From Chlamydomonas sphaeroides (Eukaryota; Chlorophyta; Chlorophyceae; Chlamydomonadales; Chlamydomonadaceae): a stretch of DNA of 64,000 nt. The notes under the pieces were generated by a model. That model saw only the letters and a program-made list of their open reading frames with translations. It did no database searches and was not told where the DNA came from. This document shows, one piece after another, positions 1-10,205 of the stretch. The DNA is taken from the NCBI GenBank assembly GCA_001662425.1, contig BDDC01000100.1, forward strand, positions 18,478 through 82,477. The letters run 5' to 3'. Positions within the stretch are counted from its first letter, which is position 1. The number at the start of each line of letters is the position of its first letter. The translations under genes were made by a program, and so were the position numbers.

Positions 1-1088
1 CACGTGTGCGGGTGGGTACCCTAGCTAGCCTGCTTGCCCTCGCCTCTAGGGGCAGGGGCTGGGCTCACAACCCTGGGCAGGGCGCTTGTTGGTGCGCGGC
101 AACCGGCACAGCAGGGCACAGCAGCCAAAGGAGCGGGCGAGCACGGTTGCACGGTCGCACGGTTGCACGATTGCACGATTGCACGATTGCACGATTGCAT
201 GCAGCCCCACGTTGCGCGGGTGGGATAGAAGCAGCGTGGTGGCAGTAGAGGTGGTGGAGGAGGGCATAGCGCAGGACCGGCCACCTGCCAATAACCAAAC
301 CCTAAAGCCCAAATAGCGCAGAACCGGCCGCCGGTGGAGGCATGCTTGGGCCATGCTTGGGCCTCCGTCGCCAAGCTGCGCGTGGCTGAGCATGCCCGAA
401 TATACGCAGGGCGTGAGTAGGACCCGCGCGTGCAAGGGAGACGCGTGCAGGGGGTGCGCGTGCATGGGTGGGATAGCTGGCATGAGAAGGGCGCGGGCGA
501 TGATGACATGTGTGCCCTGCGAGGGTGGGCTGGAGGCAGAGGGCAGGGGAGAGGGCGCCTGAGGGCGCGGGCCGCGAAACCCTTGTCTGACGTCGTCAAC
601 CCTAGCGGCAAGGCGCACTCTGGGGGCAGGAGGGAAACGCCAAAGTTTCCCGTCATTTGCTGGTCGCATGGGATAAGAGGGCGTGCTGACTGCCGTGCAG
701 TCGCCAAACAGCAGCAGGAGCTAGCTTGGTTTCGAACCGCACATCGCAAGTTCGCGTGTTTGGGTCGACTATAGTTTGCTGTTGGAGCACACGTTTCGCA
801 GCTGGGCTGAGAATTAGGGAATGTATGGCGTGCGCGGTATGCACGGCAGCTGGGCTGAGAATTAGGGTGGCCAGGATGTTGCGCCAACGGCTGCCGATGT
901 GAAGCAAGCACGCGCGACTTACGGAAAAACGTCGCCTCTGCCTCCATACCTACTAACATCATTTTAATCAAACGACAACAGAAAGAACATACTGCCAACA
1001 AAGCGGTCACAGGCACAAGCCTGCGTTTGCGCGTGCCACATTAGCTCGAGCACGGCGACTAACAACGCCACTGAGCGACAAAGGCATC
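1..1088. other. Intergenic, no convincing gene
   Basis: Upstream of the cyclin gene. Open frames exist on both strands but are low-complexity or Arg/Ala/Pro-rich and show no recognisable domain. The only clear structure is the 8-bp tandem repeat listed separately. Confidence 0.6.
141..196 (+). repeat. 8-bp tandem repeat, 7 copies
   Basis: Seven consecutive octamers of the form GCACGGTT/GCACGATT. The first three are the GG variant and the last four the GA variant, so the array expanded after a point change. It explains the repetitive open frames crossing it. Confidence 0.9.
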
Positions 1089-3044
1089 ATGCCGCTGCTT
1101 CAGGCTGCGGGTCGACCTCACGCCGCGCACCGTGGCAGCACTTGCGGCAGCACCGTCTCTCTTGCGAGCAGCCAACCCGCCACACCCGGCTCGATTGAGT
1201 ACATCCACGACGGCTTGAGGTGTTGTGAGAACGCTGCACACGTGTTCGGCGGCAGCTTGTCATCGCCCGCCCGACAGCAGCGTCCGGCGTGTTGTGCTGC
1301 GCTGCTATCGCTGCAAGAGCTTCAGCAATCCATCAGGTAACTCTTTAAAGCTGCCTAAGCTGTGGGCATATGCATTTCACGGGAATCTGGCTGTTCGCCT
1401 CAAGTTGTCGACAGTTGTCGCCAGCGGCCCGAGCCCGCCCCGCCGCGCAGCTTGCAGCTATGCGCCCAAACGACACTCCTCTACTCGTGCGTACAGGGCT
1501 GCGTTTCACGACACAGTACCGTATCGCCCGTCGGCGACTTCGCAACCGTTCGAAATTCTCGGCGCAGACGCAAACGCCGGTGCACCGCTGCAGCCCTCGC
1601 CCTCTTGGGCCATGCACCGCCCCATCCTCGTGGGCTGGATGGCCGAGCTCGCAAGCGCGGCCGGTATGCAGCGCGACACACTCTATTGCGCTGTTTCCCT
1701 GTTGGACCGCTTCGTCGCGCCGAAGCTCGCGAGCCACGCGCCAGCAGGCGCCGGCTACCCGCCCGAGGCACTGCTGCAGCTTCTAGCGATGGCTGCGCTG
1801 TCGGTCGCAGGTCCGTGCGTCGCACGCGATACTTGCTTGCCATGCTGCGGCGCGCACCATGCCGTGGTGGCCTGGGGCTCCACGCCGAGTGCGCCCTAGG
1901 CCACCGCGGCAAGGCATCAAGCAATGTGGAGGCCGCACGCTCTACTGCCGACGAGCTTAATTCCCCTGCGCGGGCCCGGGCCTGAGGCACGAACCCTGCT
2001 CGCACGGCCCTTCCTCCACCCCCGAGTAGGCAAGCAGCATGAGGTCTCGCCGCTGCCGCCCGCCACCTTGCTGTCCCTTGCCATCGACCCCTCCTCCGGC
2101 GACGCCCTCTACAAGGTGCGTCGCCGCAGCGCGGACCCCGCCGCTCGCCGTTCCTGTGTCGTACACTGCCCGAGAGCGCAACCTTAGACGACGAACGGCG
2201 CCAACTCGTTCTGCATGGAATGCGAGCCTAAACAACGATTGCGCGCGCATTTGTTCAAGATGCGCGCGCGTATGTGCTCTCGCGCTGCCCCGCCCCTCGC
2301 CAGGCCGAGGACCTGGGCCGCATGGAGTGGCTGCTGCTGGAGTCCCTGGACCGGCGCGTCGCTGCACCCAACGCCCACTCCATGCTGGACCTCTACCTTG
2401 CCGCCGGCGCCGCCGGCTGCTGCGGCAGTGCCGCCGACGGCTGCTACGGGCCGGCGCTGCGGGTGCAGGCCCTGGGCGCGCTGGTGAGTTGGGCACCGCC
2501 GAGCCACAGCCGCTTGCTTGTTGTCATAAAACTATGAGATGAGGCACAGGGCCGTGGCAGGCGCCGGTCGGTGCCGCTGGCCCCTGCGCCCATGGCCGCA
2601 CCCCAACTCCCGCACCCGGTGGCCCCACCGCCGCGCCTTGCCGTACCGGTAACCGACCTGCCGTACACACCGTGCCCTTCCACTCGTACCGCTCAGGACA
2701 CGGCGCTGCTGCATCAGCACGCCCTGCCATACGGCCACACCACGCTGGCACTCGCGGCGCTGGCCCTCGCCGACGCCGGCTCCGTGCCCGCCTCCGACGC
2801 CGCCGACGCCGCCAACGTAAGCGGCACGTGTCACGGCGACGCCGGACGGGCGGCCTCGTCGGCCTTCGTGCGGTGCGTGCTGCGCGCCGCCAGCCTGACG
2901 CTGACGCAGCTGGCGCCGGGCTTTGGGCCGTGCGTCGCGGCGCTGCGGCGCCTGGTGGCCCAGGCGCCGGGTGCCGAGGTTGCGGACTCGGGCTACGAGA
3001 GCGACGCGCCGCGCGGAGGCGACGCCAAGCGGCGTCGCTGCTGA
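1089..3044 (+). CDS. Cyclin (A/B-like), five exons
   Basis: Proposed exons are 1089-1336, 1497-1810, 2030-2115, 2304-2483 and 2697-3044, all GT-AG and phase-consistent, giving about 391 residues. The N-terminal cyclin box shows an EYIHDGLRCCE-like start in exon 1. Exon 2 carries HRPILVGWMAEL, which aligns with the cyclin MRAILVDW segment, followed by a LLDRFVAPKL helix. Exon 3 gives GKQHEVSPLPP, corresponding to the A-KYEE-PP segment. Exon 4 begins with the EDLGRMEWLLLESLDRR helix, corresponding to ME..IL..L. Exon 5 resembles a C-terminal cyclin fold and ends in DAKRRRC, a possible nuclear signal. Cyclins activate cyclin-dependent kinases in the nucleus. The usual Asp of VDW is Gly here. The domain call is firm. 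The first exon and start codon are less certain, because they rest on splice phase and a short similarity only. Confidence 0.75.
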
Positions 3045-6000
3045 GCGTGCGACGTACGAACACAGTACCGACTGCGGCGTACGGCGTACGGAGCGGCTGG
3101 TGTGGCGCCCTGGCGCTCGCCAGGGAGGGGCCTGGGCGCCGTGGCTCTTGTTGGGCAGAGGCGCATGCCTTGTAGGGGGCAGGACCCCACAGTAGTGGCG
3201 CTAGAAATGGTGCTAAGCAACGGCTTGATGTCAGGACAGGGAGCTTCGCACGGTTGCGCAGCTCGGCAACAGCCAGGCGGCGCATGGGGCGACAGGCGGG
3301 ATACAAGCATTGGAGTAGGGTGGGGTTGCTGCCCAAAAGGATAGGGCTGCTACCCAATAGGTGCATGGGGCTGGGGTCGCCTGTGCGCAGCAGGGGAGTT
3401 GGCAGCGTGGCGGGGCTCCGCAGTTGTTGGTGCTGGTGGTGGTGCTAATGCTTTTGTGTTGTTTGTTGTCCTTGTGCCATAGCGCATACATACGGCACCC
3501 CACGCGGCGCCTGCCAGCCCTGCAGCGAGGCGGCGCTTGCGCGCCAGGCCAAATACCGCGTCGGCGCTGGCTAAGCTGTGCCCGTGGCACGTGCTTTCCT
3601 TTTTTCGCGGCTGTTTCATTGCGAGCTGCGCACCCAACACATTGTCAACGCATGCTAACCGGACGTGCGCCGCGCCGCGCCGAGCCGAGCGCGGCACGGC
3701 ACGGCGCCCACATCAACGCTTGGCTTGATGGCGTGCGCCGCCGCATCATACCCGCGCTTTGTACCTGGCGGCGATGGGGACGGGCGCCTCATTTCTTCGG
3801 CCGCTTCTTGCGCGCATGTGGGTCGGCGCGCGCGGTTCCGTCCCTGCACGCCCTTGGGCCGCTTGGCGCCCACATGCGCGTTGGCTACGCCCCTGGCGGC
3901 GCTGGGGTCGGACACCCTTTGGCCGCCTGTGCTGCATTGCTGCCATCTTGGTGCGCTGCCGTGGCGCGCGCGAGCGGCCGTGCGTGTGCGCTGCGGCGCG
4001 GACGGTGCCCTCGGCCGCCCGGCCGTGTTTTGCGTGCGTGTGGACGGACATTGGCATGAGCACCGCCCGGCTGTGTTGTTTTGGGGCAAGGCGGCGTTTC
4101 CGCTGGGCTGCTGCAGGTGAGTGGCGTGCCGCTTGCTGCTGCAGCACCACGATGCCAGGGTGCAGCAAGCTGCTGCCAGGCACGCCATGGACGGGTGCTG
4201 CTGCGGGCGGTGCCACGGCCAGGCTGGGTCAGGGCAGGCAGGCAGGCAGGCGCGCGTGCGCTTGTTGGTGTGCGTGTGTGTTGTGAGTTGCTATACGCAC
4301 CGGGCTGCCGGTGGCACGCGCCGGATGAGCCCTGGTTGGGGTCCAGCGGCGCGCCCGGCGAGTGGCTATGTCCATTGCGTGGAGCTAGCAGGCGGCGGGC
4401 CCGGATGCCGGCCTAGTGTTTCACGGGGCCCCTAGGCGTTCCCCCACACACCAGTTGCGCCCCGCACGCACGCACACACACTCGCCACAAGATGCTGATG
4501 TTGCATGACGTGAGGTGCATGGCATGGATTCCAACTCGTTGAGTCATGCTAGACCAGACCGGTTCCCGATGTACGGAGATCCGCAGGACGCTGTCGCTGT
4601 TTATGCATCATTCTCAAACTACGCATGCAAGAATAAGTGACATTGGGTGTTCGTAACCAGGAAGAGGACTGCCGCTGTGGCCAATGCTGCGCTCGCCGCG
4701 TCACGTTACATGTTTGTGCCTGCTTCGCCGTGTCCGCGGCCGCTTAGCAGTCGCAGTCAAGGTCAGATAGGGGTAGCACATGTGGTCCGCTACTTAATGT
4801 CGGTGTGAGCTTTGTCCGTCGTTGTGGTGTATTGGCGCTCGCTGCGCGCAGCGTGTCGCATTCTGGCCGACCTAGGCTCAGGGTTCAGACGTAGCCCCCT
4901 GCGGAGTCATGCGCAGCGTGGAAGCTTCTTAGCAGGTGCATGCGTCGGCAGCGGCTGTGGCCCCTTGTGCTGCGGTGTTGTGGATGCAGCCTCCGCTGCG
5001 CCGAGTAGACCGTTCTGCCGCTTTGATATTACAGGCGCCTTTGGGCCGTGGCGGGCGGCGGGCTGTCTGGCCCGATTCGACGCGCACCCGCGTTTGACCC
5101 GTCGCTGGCCAGTGGGGGCCCGTCTCCCTGGCTTGTTCCGGTGTGCTTGCTTGGCAGCTTGTGTCTTGTGTGCTTGGTTTGGGTGCATGGGGTAAATGCC
5201 GGCGCGCCGAGTTGAGTTAGCCGTGCCGAGTTGAGTTCAGTTAGCGCAGCAGCCCAGGGCTGGCGCAGTATTGTATTTCTTTGCTGCTTATGCTTTTCGT
5301 ATTGCGGCTATAGCTTCCGTGATGCGCTATGGAATCCAGATGTGTATGGTAGTTGTAGCTCGGTACGGTAGGTTGTTGAGCGGTTGTTGCTGGCCGCGCT
5401 AGGAGGCATAGCACATGACATCGCCGGTTCATCCCCTCCTACCTACCTTGCAGCTGGATAGGCTTATTTGTCTCAGTGCTAGTTGTGTAGGGCGGCAGCG
5501 CCAATGCAGCAGCGCAGGCCAGGAGGCGTGTGCCGGGTGGATGGGGCATGCGGGCACGCAACCTGCCCTGCGACGGCGACGCCTGGGCTGGCTCACATGG
5601 CGGGTAGGGGCAGGCCCCGCTCAGGCCCTGGCATGCAGCGGCTGTGCGGCATAACTGAGCGCGTAACGGCGCGTTATCCAGCCAAGAGTCAACCATGTTT
5701 AGGGGGTCCGTTGGCTGCTACTGGCGCGGGGCCATGACATCCCAGCCCAACCCAACGCAACGGGGACCGAACCTGTGGAATGGGGTTGGAAAGTGCACCG
5801 GCGGGATTCCCAGCCAAGCCCGACCCCTAGGAGCGTCGAGCGCATTTGTTGCCGCACAGCACAACACAGCATGAACAGCTCGACATCACACGAGGCGTGG
5901 CGTGGAAGCTGGTTACGTGTGCAGTAAACAACGCGACAGGGGGGATGCATGCGGGGAAGGGCAGGCACGTACCCAGGGCACGCGGCCCGAGGCGACCCGG

Positions 6001-6224
6001 CATCAGACAAGTGCGTTGTATCACCTTCATAAAGCGGACATACTGCTTCTTGATACGCTCATCTGCGCCGCATATCGTGCTATTGCAAGCTTCAAGTGCG
6101 TTGCGGCGCGCCACGTCTACCTTGCAGCTGCCGACCCCACCTCAAACACATTGCGCAGATACCGTACCCCACTGATAATAGCCAGGTCGTTATTGGCGCA
6201 GCTGTCTGCGCGCTGCGCGGGAAG
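3045..6224. other. Intergenic, no convincing gene
   Basis: About 3.2 kb between the cyclin and the sphinganine hydroxylase. Open frames here are rich in Arg, Ala and Cys, overlap on both strands and show no domain. 4490-4700 is a relatively AT-richer patch. The region just before 6225 should contain the 5' untranslated region of the hydroxylase; I see no clear TATA box. Confidence 0.5.
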
Positions 6225-7115
6225 ATGTTTGAGGCGACACTGGCGCAGGCGCATCATGTTCTCACGGAGCGCCTGCGCCCTGGCACCGTGGAGTTCGCGA
6301 TGATCGTCTTACAGCCGCTTGCGTACTGGCTGGTCGCGGGCTTCTACGATGTGCTGGATTACCTGCAGCTGCCCTGGACCCAACGCTACAAGGTCGTGCG
6401 TCGCGACCCCGGCCGCAGCAACATGGTCTCCCGGCGCCAAGTCATCCTGCGGGTGCTGCTGCAGCAGTTCATCCAGACGCTCCTGAACCTGGTGCTTTTC
6501 GTCATTGACCCGGGGATGTGCGACCCGGGTTCGTGCATCAGCGGCGGCCGGCTGCTCAACCGCGCCGTGCGCTTCGTTCTCGGCATGTATGTCATGGACA
6601 CGTGGCAATACTGGATCCACCGGCTCATGCACACCAGCACCTACCTCTACAAGCAGCTCCATTCCACACACCACACGTTGATGATCCCCTACGCCTACGG
6701 CGCCCTCTACAACTCCATCCTCGAGGGCCTGCTCCTAGACACCTTGGGCGGCGTCGTGACCTACTACGGCGCCGGTCTGGACTGCCACACCGCCGTCGCG
6801 CTTTTCACGTTCGGCTACGTCAAGACGGTCGTTGACCATTGCAACTACCGCGGCCCGCTCAACCCGCTCCACTACCTCTTCCCCAACACCTCCTCGTACC
6901 ACGATGTCCACCACGACATCCGCGGCATCAAGATGAACTTCTCGCAGCCCTTCTTCACGCACTGGGACTGGATGCTAGGTACCTTCCTAGACCCTGCCGG
7001 CATGCACCTCACCGAGGCTGAGTTAGACATGCAGAGCGCCGAGGCAGCCAAGGCAGCCAAGGCAGCCAAGGCAGCCAAGGCCAAGGCCAACACTGAGCCC
7101 AAGAAGACCCGGTAA
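6225..7115 (+). CDS. SBH: Sphinganine C4-hydroxylase
   Basis: Single-exon reading of 296 residues in the fatty acid hydroxylase superfamily (SUR2/SBH type). This di-iron ER membrane enzyme converts dihydroceramide or sphinganine to the phytosphingosine form. The three histidine boxes are HRLMH (132-136), HSTHH (146-150) and HDVHH (226-230). The flanking motifs MDTWQYWIHR, YGALYNSILEGLLLDT and NFSQPFF are those of plant SBH1/2. Hydrophobic segments precede box 1 (about 24-48 and 74-95). The protein ends in KKTR, a dilysine (KKXX) ER-retrieval signal, preceded by an Ala-Ala-Lys repeat (272-288). The ATG at 6225 was chosen because family members start just before the first membrane segment. The frame stays open upstream to 6096, so a longer N-terminus or an upstream exon is possible. 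Confidence 0.93.
   Translation: MFEATLAQAHHVLTERLRPGTVEFAMIVLQPLAYWLVAGFYDVLDYLQLPWTQRYKVVRRDPGRSNMVSRRQVILRVLLQQFIQTLLNLVLFVIDPGMCDPGSCISGGRLLNRAVRFVLGMYVMDTWQYWIHRLMHTSTYLYKQLHSTHHTLMIPYAYGALYNSILEGLLLDTLGGVVTYYGAGLDCHTAVALFTFGYVKTVVDHCNYRGPLNPLHYLFPNTSSYHDVHHDIRGIKMNFSQPFFTHWDWMLGTFLDPAGMHLTEAELDMQSAEAAKAAKAAKAAKAKANTEPKKTR
7064..7090 (+). repeat. In-frame AAK-coding tandem repeat in SBH
   Basis: A 9-bp unit (GCAGCCAAG) repeats about four times near the 3' end of the hydroxylase gene. It encodes a basic Ala-Ala-Lys stretch just before the dilysine tail. Such slippage-prone units are likely length-polymorphic. Confidence 0.75.
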
Positions 7116-7737
7116 CGGGCTACATTTGCTGCGCCCGGTGGCTGCGGCGGCGCCCCTGGGGTGACTAGGCCGCAGCGACCGCTGAGCCGAAGGAGGCCCG
7201 GTGGCAGCGGCCCTGTCGGAGGTGCCTAGCCCGGCGGCGGCGGCCGGCTACTGCCCGGGCCCGAGGCACGAGGAAGCGGCCGCGGCGGCGTTAAGAACGC
7301 CGTGGCCCCTGCAGGGGGCTGGTGGCAGGGCGCCGTGGGTCACGGGGGCTCGGGCTGCATGGTGCTGGGTCGCGGGTGCGAGACGGGCTACTGCGGAAGG
7401 TGCTGTCCGGGGGCTAGGGCGAGCTGGAGCGCAGCGCAGCGCGGACAGCTTGTGGTGGCTTGTGGGAACGCAGCGAAAAGCAGGGGTTTCAGGGCGTGTG
7501 CCGGCTTGCTGGGCTGGCTTCTTGGGTGGGGCATGAACAGGGGAGTCGTGTGGGGCATGGGTGGGGGAGAGGACGAGTCTGCTTGGGGGTCAGCGGTCAG
7601 GCGCTGGCCGGCCCGGCTGGGGGCGGCGGTGCGCAGGGCTCGACCGCCAATTCAACTGCTCGCGACACGCGGGTTATGGGTGCGGCATGCAGCATGGACG
7701 TGAGCCATCGTGAGCGCCGTGTGTGCGGGAGAGCGCA

Positions 7738-7817
7738 TGTGTGTGTGTATGTGTGTGTTTGTGTGCATGTGTTCCAGTGTTAGGTAGTAAAGAACCCCGC
7801 ACATAGTGTGTGTGTGT
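7738..7817 (+). repeat. GT-rich microsatellite tracts
   Basis: Two runs of interrupted (GT)n, around 7738-7765 and 7805-7817, separated by about 40 bp. Confidence 0.8.
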
Positions 7818-8434
7818 GCTTGCGTGTGTGGCAGCGCCAGCGTGCTGCGGTGGGGATTTTGTTGTGAGTGAAGGCTGGAGTCGCAGCGAGCCTGTTTGTG
7901 GTGATGCTCGCGTTGTGGCGCGTGTCGTGTCTGGTTGATGCCAACGCAACGAACGCTGCTGGGACGAGTCATGCTTGGCTTCTGGGACGGGTCATGTTTG
8001 GGCCGCGGCTGCACGCAAGCCGCCTGCAGACACCTGGTGGGATGTAAGCCCGCCCGCTTGCCTTGGCTGGGCCTGGTTGCCGTGCGCCTCCATGCCTCAA
8101 GCGATAGCGGCGGCGGCAGCATGCCGCTCGCAACATTTGGCCCGACCAATACACCACACATATGAGCTAATTGCTCGGTTGGTGGCTCTTGGGCATCACG
8201 GGCACTCACGCGACAGCACCCCAGCCACCCCACCCAAAACACAACGTGACGCGCCAGCCCCCCAGCGTGAGCGAGCGGGCCGCCAGGTGCGCCCCCCACC
8301 CCCCTTGGGCGCAGCCCGCACGGCTGCTGCAGCACCGCACTTCCGCTGCCGCGGCGCGCAGTACCGCGGCGCGCGGCGCGCATCGGCACCCTGTGCCCTG
8401 CACCGCCGCCAGCGCCCACCACGGTGTGTCTGGA

Positions 8435-8545
8435 GCGCGGCGGCATCCGGGTTCGGATTGTAGCGCAGCGGCACCCGGGTTCGGATTGTAACGCAGCGGC
8501 ACCCGGGCTCGGATCGTAACCAGCGGCACCTGGGCTCGGATCGTA
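8435..8545 (+). repeat. 28-bp tandem repeat, 4 copies
   Basis: Four adjacent units start at 8435, 8463, 8491 and 8519, with cores CAGCGGCACCCGGG and TCGGATTGTA. Copies differ by a few substitutions and the last is one base shorter. Confidence 0.9.
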
Positions 8546-9330
8546 ACGCGACCGTCTGCTGGCTCTGCTCTAGTCCAATCACCCGGCACTGCCACCAGCG
8601 CTCACCGCATGCAGTGTGCCCGGCGCCATCCTGCCAGGCGCCAGCCCTCACCCCTCAGGGCGCACTTGCGCTGCACGACACGCAGCTAGGCAGCCAGCCA
8701 GCCGCACGGGTGCCCGGACCCTCGCTGCTGCACCGTGTCGTGTCAAACCTGTGGCCCCCGCCCCCCGCCGTTTGCGGCAGTGTCCAGCACGGGGTGGCTG
8801 CTTCCCGGTGCTTCGCTGAACAGCATGCTCATGCCAGTGTTGATTCCACGTCTGTGCTAACCTTTATGCGGAAAGATGCTCAGTGGTTGTCAGCTTGTTC
8901 AGGCCAGGCTGCTGGTTGCGCTGGTGCCGCTGGGCGACTGCTGTGGGTGTTGGGATCATGGGATGGAAGCTTTGAAGCGTCATTCCAGGTCATTCCCTTC
9001 ATACCCTTCTGTGGCCTATCGACCCGGCCGGCTGTACCGCTGGAGAGAGCCGCCTATTGCGAGAGGCTGCCAGCCGCTCCTAGCCAGCCGTGCTGAACCG
9101 GTCCCCTCCGGCTAGATGTTGTTCTTACACAACGGTGCAAGGCGAGGCCGCCACGCCCATACGTAACCAACCTCCCCATGCGCCCGGGGAGGCAAAGGCC
9201 GATGCGCTTAGCCTCACCCGGCACTGCTCGCGCCCGGCGCCAGCCCATACACAAAAACTGGCCAGCCTCCCGGGGCCAGTCGGGCTGACCCCCTCTGCCC
9301 TCACTTGGCACACGGGCATACGTGGCATGG

Positions 9331-9366
9331 CCTCACCCGGCACTGCTCCCTCACCCGGCACTGCTC
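9331..9366 (+). repeat. 18-bp direct repeat, 2 tandem copies
   Basis: The unit CCTCACCCGGCACTGCTC occurs twice in tandem, with a further identical copy at 9212-9229. Confidence 0.85.
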
Positions 9367-10178
9367 CGCGCCCCTGCGCACGGGTCCATGGAGCCTCCCC
9401 ATTGGGGCACTTCAGGCATCCTCCTACTTCAGGCCGTGTGACGCAGGCACACTCAGTCACCAGCTGCCGCATCCGCGTCTGGATGCCGAGCCGCACCCTG
9501 GCCCACAGGCCATGTCCCAGCCATGTGCCCGCCGCAAGCCATGCGCTTTGAGTGACGCACCCTCCGCCCGCCGCGCCTCGACCCCCAGCCGCACACGCAC
9601 AGGCATAGGCAGCGCACCACACGGCGCCGCATGAGGTCGACTCCGTTCCTTCCAAAGCGACAAGGTAACCAAGTAATAGAAACTCAGTTGGTTCGAACCC
9701 CACGGGCGCTGCGGCATGTAGCGGCCGTTGCCCAAGCAGCCATGGCTGCGGCAGGGCGCCGCCCGGCGGGGCGCCGGCGTCGGCCGTTCGCACGCGCGCA
9801 GGCAGCACACGGCACCCGACCAGCCCTGCACCGGACCGCCTGGCGCTGCAGCCCCAGCGCGCCCGCCCGCCTGCCGCTGCTGCTGTGTTCAGCCTCACGA
9901 AATTCCCACAGCGGGGACAGAGGCAGCAATGCGCCGCAATGCTGCAACACGCTGCGCAGACCGCAGGTGCCTGCGTCTCGCATGCCACGTGAGCGTGTGG
10001 CGCGCCAAGCCCCACCGCGAGGCTGAGCCGCGTGCACGCAGCGCCCCAACGCGACGCCTCCACTGGGTGGACAGCCGATGGCAGCTTGCCGGCCCTTAAG
10101 TCTGGCCTCTGCTCGGCGCCGCCGCCGGTACGAGCGCGCTCCAGTCAACGCTTCAAAGCAACCCGACGCCACACCTTG

Positions 10179-10205
10179 TACTACTACTACTACTACTACT
10201 ACTAC
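10179..10205 (+). repeat. (TAC)9 microsatellite
   Basis: Nine perfect TAC triplets followed by a degenerate ACATACTAC tail. Confidence 0.95.

Noticed and set aside
21..1016. 331-codon minus-strand frame
   Set aside because: Low-complexity, crosses the 8-bp tandem repeat and has no recognisable domain.
8435..8545. CRISPR-like array
   Set aside because: Repeats are contiguous without spacers; a eukaryotic minisatellite.
9640..9710. tRNA-like T-arm GGTTCGAACCCC
   Set aside because: No matching acceptor stem, D-arm or anticodon arm could be folded on either strand; similar isolated motifs at about 728 and 37930 fail in the same way.
9125..10063. 312-codon minus-strand frame
   Set aside because: Gly/Ala/Arg-rich with overlapping open frames in several phases; no domain.
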